From JANQNX01 sp965601665 (GTDB taxonomy: Bacteria; Pseudomonadota; Gammaproteobacteria; Eutrophobiales; Eutrophobiaceae): a stretch of 64,000 nt of DNA. Location: the NCBI GenBank assembly GCA_965601665.1, contig OZ271833.1, positions 62,001-126,000 of the forward strand, in the 5' to 3' direction. The notes below the pieces were generated by a model. The model was not told the DNA's origin, made no database searches, and saw nothing but the letters and a program-made list of their open reading frames with translations. Both the position numbers and the translations under genes were made by a program. Positions 8,258 to 17,296 of the stretch are shown piece after piece (position 1 is the stretch's first letter; every line of letters starts with the position of its first letter).

Positions 8258-9574
8258 CTAGCAATGGTTTAACAGGTCCTGCAGTCGTTCTGTAGTGTAA
8301 ACCGGGCATGAACGCAAGCCATCAATTTCCACCGTGACACGGTCGCGATCGCCTTGTTTGATAACCATATGCTTGTACCAACCCGGGTGACGCCAGGCGA
8401 TATCCATAAATGGATTGTTAAAAATGTCTCCAGCACTTGTTTCAATATAAAAAGTTAGTGGTGGACCCTGTAATTCCTGTTCAAGCAACAGGATGCCCGC
8501 CTCTTCCATGCGCGATGTGGCAATTTCAAAGACAGACAGGTAGCTGAAGGCATGTTCCGCCATGTCACGAAATACCGATTCACCCTTGTAATAAAACATC
8601 AGGTTGGCAAAACGGGCCAGCGAGATGTTCTCATCGATTTGTCTTGGCACCTGCTTGCAACCATTATCAGTACTGGTGAGATAACCACTGTCAGCATGAC
8701 GGAAGCGTTGCTGAATTGCATGTAGTGTCTTGCCAGCATATTCGAGGAAAGTACGTTTGAACGTTACCCTGTATAACTGCAACAATGCCCGACCCATGGC
8801 AAGCTGTTCGGCAAGATGGTTGCCGGTGGTGGCCATGTGGCTGGTTAACCAGTTGGCACCTTCATTCCCGCAGAGAACATGAATGTTTTTAAATGCCCTT
8901 AGCGCCATTAGCAGACTGCAATGATCGTGACTGAATTCATACAGCGTTGCCAGTGACTCAATCGCCCAACCGTTTTCCCGGGTTTTAATGCGCCTGTCTA
9001 TATCCGGCATGCCTATTTGGCAGCGTTCCTTGTCGTTAAGGGAAAAATAAAAACGTGTATCGGTACCGGGTACGTAATCTGATTGCCCCGTGTAAAATGC
9101 ACCGGCATCACTGACCAGGAAACGTGACATGTAGGCACGTATAGACTGTGCCACGGCAAGGTAACGATCTCTCTGAAACTGCGCATAGGCGAGTGCATAG
9201 ATACGCAGGTGTCCTGTCTGGCAGGCCATGGTTTTCTGGAAGTGCGGATTGCGCCATTGACCACCGGTAGAATACTGGTAGACACCGCCCCAGGCAGGGT
9301 CGAGTAATGCCATCGCATTGTCCAGCGTCAGACTGGCCATCTCAGTTTCGCTGAGGTCATTATCCTGTGCCTGCACTAATGAGTACTCAATACTGTCACG
9401 GTCGACGAATTTAACCGGTGATTGTAAGCCCCCCTGTTCCCAATCAAAGCTGTTGACATGCATGCTACGTAACCGGCGGCGACAGCGACGCCCCAGCGAC
9501 CGTTGTTGTTTACCTGTTTGTGAAAACTGTATTGTTACAGGCTCTTCTATCGTGGTCTTTAGCAAGCTGTGCAT
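8258..9574 (-). CDS. YyaL/SSP411-like (alpha/alpha)6-barrel protein without a thioredoxin domain, in the sortase operon
   Basis: A 438-residue protein. The start at 9574 (MHSLLKTT) was chosen because a perfect AAGGAG lies 6 bases upstream; another in-frame ATG at 9589 overlaps the sortase stop. The sequence GGLQSPVKF near 50, and DPAWGGVYQYSTGGQWRNPH near 90 followed by FQK, closely parallel the GGF-PKF and GGF-RYS-W-PHFEK blocks of YyaL-type proteins, whose C-terminal part is a six-hairpin-glycosidase-like barrel. The usual N-terminal thioredoxin-like domain is missing, and there is no signal peptide. It is the last gene of the dedicated sortase operon, which suggests a role connected to it. 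Activity and substrate are unknown. Confidence 0.75.
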   Translation of the reverse strand: MHSLLKTTIEEPVTIQFSQTGKQQRSLGRRCRRRLRSMHVNSFDWEQGGLQSPVKFVDRDSIEYSLVQAQDNDLSETEMASLTLDNAMALLDPAWGGVYQYSTGGQWRNPHFQKTMACQTGHLRIYALAYAQFQRDRYLAVAQSIRAYMSRFLVSDAGAFYTGQSDYVPGTDTRFYFSLNDKERCQIGMPDIDRRIKTRENGWAIESLATLYEFSHDHCSLLMALRAFKNIHVLCGNEGANWLTSHMATTGNHLAEQLAMGRALLQLYRVTFKRTFLEYAGKTLHAIQQRFRHADSGYLTSTDNGCKQVPRQIDENISLARFANLMFYYKGESVFRDMAEHAFSYLSVFEIATSRMEEAGILLLEQELQGPPLTFYIETSAGDIFNNPFMDIAWRHPGWYKHMVIKQGDRDRVTVEIDGLRSCPVYTTERLQDLLNHC

Positions 9575-9585
9575 CTCTTTCTCCT

Positions 9586-10176
9586 TCATGTCCTAACAAC
9601 AGGATCGGGTTTGGCAATAACGATGTAGCGTAATGGTCCACCGGCTCGTACGGCATTGAATGGAAAACAGGTGATCAACATCAGTTGGTCGGTCGCGTCG
9701 TAATGAATAAACGGTTGTTTATCTTTATCGACGACTATTTGTTGGCTGACTATGTAGCGGCGCAACTGTTTATCAGCTGATTCCAATAACAGGGTGTCGC
9801 CGTGCTGCAAATCCTCGAGGAAGGCAAAATGGGTATCCCGATGCCCGGAAATAACGATATTGCCGCGTTGTCCGGGTGCGGTGCTGTTAAAAAGATGTCC
9901 CGGGCCGAAGGCCAGTGTTGCACCGCTGGCCCCGGCCAGGACGATGTGGTTAATACCCAGGCGGGGAGCACTCAGACGGGCGACTGGCCAGGTGTCGGCC
10001 CACGGCCAGGGTTTTACCTGTCCCTGGTCGTGCCGTGTCCCGGTCCATGCCGTCTCAAGGAGGAGTTGTGCGACGATAGCCTTGGCATGTATGTAGGCGC
10101 TGTTACCTACCAACCACAAACCACAAATAATCAGAGCCATATTTAACAACATGGTCTTTTTTCTCGATACCTTCAT
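9586..10176 (-). CDS. Class GN (marine proteobacterial dedicated) sortase
   Basis: A 196-residue transpeptidase anchored by an N-terminal membrane segment (about residues 9-28). The sortase triad is visible: His112 in ISGHRDTHF, Cys170 in LITCFPF and Arg183 in GPLRYIV. In Gram-negative bacteria such sortases cleave the C-terminal sorting signal of one dedicated substrate, here almost certainly the vWA protein encoded immediately upstream. The neighbours (OmpA-like, response regulator, kinase) complete the known proteobacterial dedicated sortase set. The stop codon lies 11 bases before the chosen start of the YyaL-like gene. Confidence 0.92.
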   Translation of the reverse strand: MKVSRKKTMLLNMALIICGLWLVGNSAYIHAKAIVAQLLLETAWTGTRHDQGQVKPWPWADTWPVARLSAPRLGINHIVLAGASGATLAFGPGHLFNSTAPGQRGNIVISGHRDTHFAFLEDLQHGDTLLLESADKQLRRYIVSQQIVVDKDKQPFIHYDATDQLMLITCFPFNAVRAGGPLRYIVIAKPDPVVRT

Positions 10177-10277
10177 CAGCGTCGTGCTTAAATACGCATG
10201 TATTAGCTATACATGCCGTTTGTTTTTGTGCCGCTTCCCTGTTCGCATGAAAAAATCTTCATTTTGAGCGCCAGTCA

Positions 10278-12398
10278 TCATGTGTAAGTACCCATTGTTT
10301 TGCGTTGTGTGAGAATCAAATACATGGATAACAACAGCAGTATTAATCCAAGCAGCACTTGTGAGCGCGCGTCGGTCGCGGTAGTCGGGTAGGCTTGCCC
10401 GAACACCTTGTTATATTGCCAGCCGTCGGGCAGAAGGGTGGGGATGGCGTGACCTTCCAGTGATTCAGCAGCAGGGCGTATCGGCGTAACATCGACGGCA
10501 ACCAGGCTGGTGTACTTGCTAACGAGATGGTAAGTCATCGCGGTATCAATAATGGTATTCTTGATCGAGTCGAATTCGGCATCTCTGGTAGATTGCATCA
10601 GTGCTGCTATCTTGTTTCTTGCCCATAGCACCGCGATGCCATCGCGATTATTGCCTCCGTTTAGCTCAATATCTGCTGACCAGGGTTTGGCACCAATCAG
10701 GCCGGTGACTGTCAGCGTGTCAGGCAGGCGATCAGTTTTTGCAGTTATGATGAGTGGTTCACCAAGGTAAAGGTCCGGTATTTTTTGCGGCCACATTTCA
10801 ATATCATTGGCATTACCCCAGTCCACGCTAATGTCTTGCAATACAGGGCTTTCAATTTTTGTGAACAGATTATCCATGCGCGACCGGACCTCGTTTAACT
10901 TGCCGATATAGGTGTAGGTGCCCCGCCCATAGCTGGCAGCGCGTTGCATAAAATAAGCGTTAGGAGCGGAGCCAATACCAACCGTGAACAAGCGGCTCTG
11001 CCCAAGTTGTTGCTTGATGATGTCGAATAGTGATTGTTCATTGCCGATGCTGCCGTCTGTCATAAAAATGACCTGCCGCAGTAACCCGGTATTTTCCTGT
11101 TTGGTCAGAGCGGCACGCATGGCTGGACTCATCTCGGTGCCGCCATCGGCATCCAGTGAACGCACGTAGCGCAGTGCTTTTTGTAAATTTTTCTGATTAA
11201 CGGGGCGGGATTGTCCAAACAGCTGTGACGTGTAGGAATTAAACTGGATAATATTGAAATAATCACCTGGCCTGAGTCGGGTCAGGGCAATTTCAAGTGC
11301 CGCACGTGCCTGTTGGATAGATTGACCACCCATAGAGCCGGAGGTATCGATTACGTAGACCATTTCCCGACTTATGCGGGTTGCCCTTGATGACTCGGGT
11401 GGCATGACCATTACCATCGCATAGTGACTATTATTTTTTTGCTCGGTAAAGAAAGCAGCCCGGGGTGCAACGTCCGGGCGTGGTTGCCAGGTCAATTCAA
11501 AGTCACGGTTTGCTAATACGGTTCCCTGTTGCAAACTGATTCGATAGCGCAACGCCTGTTTATCAATATTAATGGGGTGATAACTGCTGGTTACGTTTTG
11601 TAATGCCAGTCCGGCATCCAGATCGATCTGAAGACTGATCTTGTTCTGTCGAGGGTTGTCAGGATGTAACACCGGCGGAGTGATTCGTGCCGCATCCTCT
11701 ACCTCACTGGTATTGGCGGCCCAGCCACTACCCGAGAAACCGATGATTTTTTCCTTGCCAGGAATGTAACGCGTGCCCACCACCATCGGAAAGCGAAGTG
11801 AAAAAGTGCCGCTGTCGTACCTGACCAGTTGTTGGTACTCGATTTCCACGAGTACGGTTTCATTTGGAGGAATGTTGGCCACCGAAGTGGTAAAAACATT
11901 TGGGCGTTCCTGCTCGGTAAGTGCTGCACGTTGGCCATTTTGCTTTGCCTGTTCGTAGGTTTTTTTTGCCGCCTGGCGCTCTTTTATTTGACCTTCAATT
12001 ATCCGTTCTCCAACTCTCAGTCGCATGCGGTCAACAGCGGCGTTTTCTGGCAGAGGAAAAACGTAAATACCTTCCTGCCATCGTTCGGTCTGGTTTGAAA
12101 ATTCCTGGATCAGTGTGACCCGGTTAATCATGCCAGTAATGTGCATGCTTACTTGTGTATCGATTAATGGTGCCTGTTGAAACGCGTCCGTGTTTTTAAA
12201 CAACAGACTGCCCTGGCCGATCTCACTCAGATCATTCACTTCTTCCGTCAGTTCACTCATTTGCCCGGTTTCTGCCTTCGCGTCCATGTTGTAGAAGATA
12301 ATCAACGTCAACACTGCTATCTGTACCATGCCCAGTAGACCGGCAATGGTCAGGCAAGACCTGACCGCGCCAGTATGCGTCGCTTGCCTGGCCTGCAT
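10278..12398 (-). CDS. Dedicated sortase target protein: VIT and von Willebrand factor A domains with C-terminal sorting signal
   Basis: A 706-residue exported protein. It has an N-terminal membrane or signal segment (about 20-37), a VIT domain (about 75-205, with ERQAAKKTYEQAKQNG), and a vWA domain (about 345-520) whose metal site DTSGSMG begins at D351, with S353 and S355. The C-terminus has the layout of a sorting signal: candidate motif YPTTAT at 670-675, a hydrophobic segment (about 681-698) and a basic QRK cap. Family members usually carry an LPxT-like motif, so the leading Tyr is unusual. It is encoded between pdsO (2-base gap) and the sortase (about 100-base gap). The likely role is a surface-anchored adhesion or sensing protein. 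Confidence 0.92.
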   Translation of the reverse strand: MQARQATHTGAVRSCLTIAGLLGMVQIAVLTLIIFYNMDAKAETGQMSELTEEVNDLSEIGQGSLLFKNTDAFQQAPLIDTQVSMHITGMINRVTLIQEFSNQTERWQEGIYVFPLPENAAVDRMRLRVGERIIEGQIKERQAAKKTYEQAKQNGQRAALTEQERPNVFTTSVANIPPNETVLVEIEYQQLVRYDSGTFSLRFPMVVGTRYIPGKEKIIGFSGSGWAANTSEVEDAARITPPVLHPDNPRQNKISLQIDLDAGLALQNVTSSYHPINIDKQALRYRISLQQGTVLANRDFELTWQPRPDVAPRAAFFTEQKNNSHYAMVMVMPPESSRATRISREMVYVIDTSGSMGGQSIQQARAALEIALTRLRPGDYFNIIQFNSYTSQLFGQSRPVNQKNLQKALRYVRSLDADGGTEMSPAMRAALTKQENTGLLRQVIFMTDGSIGNEQSLFDIIKQQLGQSRLFTVGIGSAPNAYFMQRAASYGRGTYTYIGKLNEVRSRMDNLFTKIESPVLQDISVDWGNANDIEMWPQKIPDLYLGEPLIITAKTDRLPDTLTVTGLIGAKPWSADIELNGGNNRDGIAVLWARNKIAALMQSTRDAEFDSIKNTIIDTAMTYHLVSKYTSLVAVDVTPIRPAAESLEGHAIPTLLPDGWQYNKVFGQAYPTTATDARSQVLLGLILLLLSMYLILTQRKTMGTYT

Positions 12399-12400
12399 GG

Positions 12401-13114
12401 TTATACTTCTCGATCCAGTGTCAGGTTAATCGTGACGCGGCGGTCGAACAGGTAACCCTCAAGATCTCCTTGTTGCGTCATTGATTTTCTTTCACCAAAG
12501 GCCTGTGTCTGTATACGACTTGCATTTATTCCTGCTTCAATCAATGCAGCACGGACCTTTTCGATACGCTTTTTGCTTAAAGCGAGGTTGTATTCATCGC
12601 TACCGCGCTGATCGGCAAACCCTTCAATACGTACCTGGATATCAGTGTACGGTTTGACCAGCGCTGCTAATTGTTCAATACGCGGCATAATGTCCGCGCT
12701 GATATCGACTGTATTCGTTCGATAATAAATAACGTAGGAAATACCCTGACTGAGTTTTTCCAACGCCTGAATTTCGCGATCAAGCATGACCTGTCTGAAT
12801 TCTTCCTCGAAACTGGCGCGGGTTTTACTCAGTTCGTTCTGCTGATAGGCAAGTTCAATACTTTTGGCATTCAGTTCCTTTTCCAGTTTGTCAATTTCCT
12901 TATCTTTCCTGTCATGTCGGTCGCCGATGGCGCCGCCGCTGACCGCACCTATAACAATGCCAGGTGGTCCAGCTAACAACCCACCTACAATTGCGCCCAC
13001 GCCAAACCCGATACCATTTTTGCTCCGAGCCTGATTATCCTGATTGGTCTCGGCGCTGACGAAAGAGTGAAACAACAGTAAACTGACTAATAAACCTGCC
13101 TGTAAATTTTTCAT
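12401..13114 (-). CDS. pdsO: Sortase-associated OmpA-like protein PdsO
   Basis: A 237-residue exported protein. It has a signal peptide (to about residue 21), then a glycine-rich glycine-zipper-like stretch (GIGFGVGAIVGGLLAGPP and GAVSGGAIGD, about 33-65), a charged coiled coil (about 67-110), and a C-terminal OmpA/MotB peptidoglycan-binding domain (about 120-235, with RIEGFADQRGSDEYNLALS). This order is that of PdsO, the OmpA-family component of the dedicated sortase system. It presumably links the outer membrane or sortase substrate to peptidoglycan. AGGAG ribosome site. First gene of the leftward operon, divergent from pdsR. Confidence 0.9.
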   Translation of the reverse strand: MKNLQAGLLVSLLLFHSFVSAETNQDNQARSKNGIGFGVGAIVGGLLAGPPGIVIGAVSGGAIGDRHDRKDKEIDKLEKELNAKSIELAYQQNELSKTRASFEEEFRQVMLDREIQALEKLSQGISYVIYYRTNTVDISADIMPRIEQLAALVKPYTDIQVRIEGFADQRGSDEYNLALSKKRIEKVRAALIEAGINASRIQTQAFGERKSMTQQGDLEGYLFDRRVTINLTLDREV

Positions 13115-13288
13115 GGTGGATTTCTCCTGTTTTTGTCATGACTAATTACAGCGTGAAGAAATGACATGGCCAGGCAGGTAAACAGGAAAGATGCTGATGA
13201 ATTATGGCAACAATATGGCAATTCCCATGTTGGAGGTGTTATTCAAAGCAGGCTGGCAGTAAAGTAATGGCAAAAAGCAGGAATTAAT

Positions 13289-13978
13289 ATGGCAAAACAG
13301 GTCGTACTGGTCGAGGATGAACCCATTCTTAGTGAAAACTACGCCAGGGCCCTGGAGGCCCAGGGGTATTCGGTACTGACCGCTGCCAGCAAGCAAGAGG
13401 CCTTGCAACTATTTGCCAGGCAGCTACCGGATCTCGCGATACTCGATGTTGGTCTTGATGACGACATGGAAGCCGGTTTCGATCTGTGCCGGAAACTACG
13501 CACGCTGTCGGAAACATTACCGATCATTTTTTTAACCGCCAGGGACTCCGACCTCGATACCATCTCCGGACTCAGACTCGGTGCAGATGACTACCTGAGC
13601 AAAGATACCAGCATGCCGCATATTCTTGCCCGGGTTGCAGCATTGTTCAGGCGCATTCAAGCCTTACAAACCAATACAGTGTCAAACGAGCAAATACGTG
13701 TTGATAACTTGCTGCTGGATAGCCAACGGTTCAGGGTTGAATGGTCCGGTATGGAGGTAGAACTTAGCCTGACTGAATTCTGGATGCTGCATTCACTGGT
13801 GCGGCGTGCCGGGCATGTCAAAAACCGTGAGCAGTTAATGAATGACGCGAATATCTTTGTCGATGACGGCACGATTACCTCACATATCAAGCGTATTAGA
13901 AAAAAATTCAAGCAGGTTGATGATGCGTTTGATCATATAGAGACCGTATACGGCGTTGGCTACCGCTGGAAGGTGTAA
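13289..13978 (+). CDS. pdsR: Dedicated sortase system response regulator PdsR
   Basis: A 229-residue OmpR-type regulator. The receiver domain (about 1-120) shows the acidic pair VEDEP at 7-11, a phosphoacceptor aspartate in LAILDVGLDDD, T of FLTARDSD and K of DDYLSKD. The winged-helix DNA-binding domain (about 135-229) contains LSLTEFWMLHSLVRR and ends in the usual GVGYRW. It sits divergently from pdsO, so it may bind the 174-base region between them. The kinase gene follows after a repeat-containing gap of 292 bases. Confidence 0.93.
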   Translation: MAKQVVLVEDEPILSENYARALEAQGYSVLTAASKQEALQLFARQLPDLAILDVGLDDDMEAGFDLCRKLRTLSETLPIIFLTARDSDLDTISGLRLGADDYLSKDTSMPHILARVAALFRRIQALQTNTVSNEQIRVDNLLLDSQRFRVEWSGMEVELSLTEFWMLHSLVRRAGHVKNREQLMNDANIFVDDGTITSHIKRIRKKFKQVDDAFDHIETVYGVGYRWKV

Positions 13979-13982
13979 ATAA

Positions 13983-14258
13983 ATGCGCTTTTTTCATCAT
14001 AGCCGCGTTGGGTCCGTACTCGCCTCCTCATGTATTACATATACATTGCGGGGCTGCGTGCGAAGCCGCCTTGCTCTGATAAAAAAAACATCATTTATTA
14101 ATCGCTATTTTTCCTGTGCGCGCGACTGCCGCGCACTGAAGAAAACTAGCTCATTTAGCGTAGCGGCATTTAATAACGCTACATTGCGGGGCTGCGTGCG
14201 AAGCCGCCTTGCGCTGATGAAAAAATCATCATGTACTCCTCTTCATTACCGGTGTTGA
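13983..14258. repeat. Repeat element between pdsR and pdsS
   Basis: A 39-base direct repeat occurs at 14042-14080 and 14180-14218 with one mismatch (core TGCGGGGCTGCGTGCGAAGC), 138 bases apart. Outer sequences are partly inverted: CTTTTTTCATCA near 13989 faces TGATGAAAAAAT near 14216, and TAGCG/CGCTA arms occur around 14157-14182. The segment can be translated (TLRGCVRSRLAL occurs twice), but the amino-acid repeats just mirror the DNA repeat, and there is no ribosome site. It looks like a dispersed or palindromic intergenic element inserted between the two genes. Copies elsewhere in the genome cannot be checked here. Confidence 0.6.
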
Positions 14259-14270
14259 TGGGCAGCAAGC

Positions 14271-16325
14271 ATGTTTTTTTCGCTGAAATATAAGCTATTA
14301 CTGGTGTCGCTGGCGGTGCTGGTTATCCCGCTGTTGGGCTTCGACTACCTCCGCCAGATGGAAAGTTACCTGCGTGATAGCCTGGAAGCGACGATGGTTG
14401 ATACATCGTATGCTATTGCCGGCGGACTCAATAACAAGGATGACCTGTTTAATGTTTACGCCTTGCAGCAGGACAACAGTCTGTTCATCCATGAGCTGGA
14501 TCACAAGGTACAAATGGATGGTTATACCGATGACTGGATGTCTTACCTTGACTGGGCAGATACCTACCGTTCAGAAAACAACGCGGACAGCTTTCGTTTA
14601 ATTGCCAGCGGTAACGACCGTTATTTCTATTTGTTCATGCAGGTGCGTGATAGTGAACTCATATATGCAGGCGCAGACACCAGTCGCAAAATTGATGCTG
14701 ATCACCTGATTCTTGTTTTTACCGATCAGGCCGATGTCTTGCACCAGTACTATTTTGTTCCCACTGGGCCAGGTTTGATTCGACCATTTCGTTACGACAT
14801 GCGCTTTGATGAATATGGTATTGAGACCCGTGTACAGCGGACGATTAATAACCTGTCTGCAGTATGGCAGCCGGTAGAAAGCGGTTACAACATCGAGATG
14901 AAGATACCCGCCTATCTCATCGGTAAGCACATGGGCTTTATACTAAGAAACTATAACGGTGATGAATATAATGACATCAGCACCGCGGGTGAAGATACTT
15001 ACCTGTATCCAAACAGTTTATTGCGTTCCTCGAACCAGATAGAAAACATTATCCTGACGCAGGGTCGCAGTGAGGGCCGCAGGACCTGGGTATTGGACCA
15101 GTTCGGCCAGGTACTTGCCAGTGACGGTAGTTTACGGCGAGATTTTCCTGACAACGCATTCAACATTTTATATACGTTGTTGTTACCCCCGGCGTATGAC
15201 TACTTCGCCGATGACCTGGCTGGTGCCTCGAGATTAAAGGGCAGTGAAGTAAACAGTGCCCTGTCAGGAAAACCGGCAACGCGTTGGCGTTCATCGCCTG
15301 ATGGCAGGGCGGTAATCGTTTCTGCTGCCTCGCCGGTCTGGTTTGAAGACCGGGTTGTTGGTGCCGTTGTTGTTGAAGAAACAACCAACAATATTCAGAT
15401 TATGCAAAGACAGGTTCTGGCAAACCTGTTCAATAAAACGTTACTGCTATTTATTGCAGTAATGTGTCTGTTGATCCTGTTCGCGGGCAGATTGTCATCA
15501 AGGTTGATACGGCTAAACCGCGATACCGCTGCTGCAATTGACGAATATGGCAGGGTGCAAGGCGTTTTTAAACCTGGACATTCACGTGACGAAATAGGGG
15601 AGTTATCCAGAAACTTCAGCGACATACTCAGCCGTCTGCAACAATATCATCATTACCTGGAGGGCATGGCTGGGAGTTTATCGCATGAATTAAAAACACC
15701 CATGGCAATAGTGCAGTCATCATTGGAGCAGTTGCAGCAGGATGATAGCCCGGAAAACAGAGAAAAATCGCTGGCAGCAGCTGCCACTGGTTTACAAAGA
15801 TTGCAATCACTGCTCACCCGACTTAGCGAGGCAGCCAGTCTCGAAAACGCCATGCAGGAGGCTGTGAAGGAACAAATCGTGCTGAATGATTTTCTCGAGC
15901 AGTGCATTGAGGGCTATCGACTGGCCTATCCCGAACAGGAATTTGAACTGAAATTGCCGTTAGAAAACGTAAAGCAACAGATAAGTCCGGATTTGTTTTA
16001 CCAGATGCTGGATAAGTTGATTAGCAACGCTGTTGATTTTGCCGCTACCGGCACGCCCATCATCGTCAAAATGGAAACGTTTAACGAATATATATTATTC
16101 AGTGTCTTCAATCATGGTCCGCTGTTACCCGAGGGGATGGCCAGCGAGTTGTTTCATTCAATGGTTTCAGTACGTAAGGAAGGGCGCAAAAAGGGGCCGC
16201 ACCTGGGACTGGGGCTGTATATCGCTCGCCTGATTGCCGATTTTCACCGCGCTACTTTATCAGCAAGTAACCTGGAAGATAAAAGTGGTGTCTGTGTCAC
16301 AATCAAAATGATAAAGACAACTTGA
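14271..16325 (+). CDS. pdsS: Dedicated sortase system sensor histidine kinase PdsS
   Basis: A 684-residue membrane kinase. It has a first membrane segment (about residues 7-24), a large periplasmic region (about 25-385) that begins with a carbohydrate-binding-like beta domain (MDGYTDDWMSYLDW, DADHLILVFTD), a second membrane segment (about 388-408, LLLFIAVMCLLILFAG), a HAMP-like linker, and a HisKA box SLSHELKTP near 470. The HATPase region has NAVDFA and the glycine box HLGLGLYIARLIA near 640-655. It should phosphorylate PdsR. The ligand of the beta domain is unknown; a cell-surface glycan is a guess. A DUF4230-like gene follows 45 bases later. Confidence 0.92.
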   Translation: MFFSLKYKLLLVSLAVLVIPLLGFDYLRQMESYLRDSLEATMVDTSYAIAGGLNNKDDLFNVYALQQDNSLFIHELDHKVQMDGYTDDWMSYLDWADTYRSENNADSFRLIASGNDRYFYLFMQVRDSELIYAGADTSRKIDADHLILVFTDQADVLHQYYFVPTGPGLIRPFRYDMRFDEYGIETRVQRTINNLSAVWQPVESGYNIEMKIPAYLIGKHMGFILRNYNGDEYNDISTAGEDTYLYPNSLLRSSNQIENIILTQGRSEGRRTWVLDQFGQVLASDGSLRRDFPDNAFNILYTLLLPPAYDYFADDLAGASRLKGSEVNSALSGKPATRWRSSPDGRAVIVSAASPVWFEDRVVGAVVVEETTNNIQIMQRQVLANLFNKTLLLFIAVMCLLILFAGRLSSRLIRLNRDTAAAIDEYGRVQGVFKPGHSRDEIGELSRNFSDILSRLQQYHHYLEGMAGSLSHELKTPMAIVQSSLEQLQQDDSPENREKSLAAAATGLQRLQSLLTRLSEAASLENAMQEAVKEQIVLNDFLEQCIEGYRLAYPEQEFELKLPLENVKQQISPDLFYQMLDKLISNAVDFAATGTPIIVKMETFNEYILFSVFNHGPLLPEGMASELFHSMVSVRKEGRKKGPHLGLGLYIARLIADFHRATLSASNLEDKSGVCVTIKMIKTT

Positions 16326-16370
16326 CGTATAAGCTGTCTACATTAACGTTAATGATGTTTACGTACATTG

Positions 16371-17111
16371 ATGGCATATATGCAGACTAACGTAAAACGC
16401 TTGTTCATTTTCATCGCCATGTTGATGGTCTTCATTGCGTTAATCGTGCTGGGCATGTCTTTAGCGTACCAGTCTGTACCAAGGCTGTTGTCCACGCAGC
16501 AGTTTCAGTCAGCGTTTACTCAGTTACACTACATTGCCAAAGCAGATGAATATATCGTCGTCGAAGAAAGCAACAGCGTTAGCCTTGGGCTGGAAGCCAC
16601 GCGGCTATTCATGGAACGCTGGCCAATTGGTGAGGGACAGGCCGAGTTGGCGGTCAGCGCCACGTTCAAATATTTTGTCAGGTTGTCAGAACTGCGTTAT
16701 CAATTGAACGCGAGAGTGTTGGAACTACGTGTGCCGGCATTGTACCTTTCCACGCCGGTAGCCTTCGATTCGGCAAGTATTAGAAACCGGACTTCCAGCA
16801 CATGGCTGGGGCCATCTGATGACACCATGCGTGATGAGCTGTTGAAACAGGTATCAGATACACTGCGACTGCAGGGAAAGATGCAAATGGATAACGTTCG
16901 CGATAAGGCAGCACAATCACTGGCAGAGAATCTCAATCAGTTCTTCCGTAATAATGATGCCTCCGGTTATTACGACCAGCTCAAGGTGGTTTTTGAGGAT
17001 GACGAGCAGCAACTGGTCAGATCGTTTCAGTTTGAAAACAGTTTTTGTGGCGAAGCCCCCTGTGATTTGATGCTGGAACTGGCCGACGACGCAACCCTGG
17101 TTTTTGACTAG
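16371..17111 (+). CDS. Membrane-anchored protein, DUF4230-like, downstream of pdsS
   Basis: A 246-residue protein with a signal anchor (about residues 11-31) and a soluble periplasmic part. The order of elements is a beta-rich half with FVRLSELRYQLNARVLELRVP, then helices with DELLKQVSDTLRLQGKM and DKAAQSLAENLNQFF. This resembles DUF4230 proteins, though the match is by pattern only. A C-terminal FCGEAPCDL pair of cysteines may form a disulfide. An ATG at 16380 is a possible alternative start. It may be cotranscribed with pdsS, but it is not a recognised part of the sortase system. Confidence 0.65.
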   Translation: MAYMQTNVKRLFIFIAMLMVFIALIVLGMSLAYQSVPRLLSTQQFQSAFTQLHYIAKADEYIVVEESNSVSLGLEATRLFMERWPIGEGQAELAVSATFKYFVRLSELRYQLNARVLELRVPALYLSTPVAFDSASIRNRTSSTWLGPSDDTMRDELLKQVSDTLRLQGKMQMDNVRDKAAQSLAENLNQFFRNNDASGYYDQLKVVFEDDEQQLVRSFQFENSFCGEAPCDLMLELADDATLVFD

Positions 17112-17162
17112 CAAAAAACTGTGATATGGCACCGGTTATGTAGCTGTATCTATTTGTTCCGG

Positions 17163-17190
17163 CTGACAATTCATCACTATCATGTATACT
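17163..17190 (+). promoter_or_regulatory. Sigma-70-type promoter candidate for the cNMP/rhodanese gene
   Basis: CTGACA (17163-17168) and TATACT (17185-17190) are separated by 16 bases, close to the sigma-70 consensus. Transcription would begin near 17197, about 100 bases before the ATG at 17297. This leaves a leader with a GCCGGT/ACCGGT inverted repeat. Confidence 0.5.
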
Positions 17191-17296
17191 CTCGAAGTGA
17201 CAGCCACATACGGGCCGGTATGCAGGTTGTCGCTGGTGCAGATACAATAAACCGGTAGCGTGCTTGTCTATCCAGGTCCTAATTGATAGGGAAATA

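Noticed and set aside
13983..14258. Possible 91-codon gene between pdsR and pdsS
   Set aside because: The translated sequence only repeats because the DNA repeats (TLRGCVRSRL twice); no ribosome site is present.
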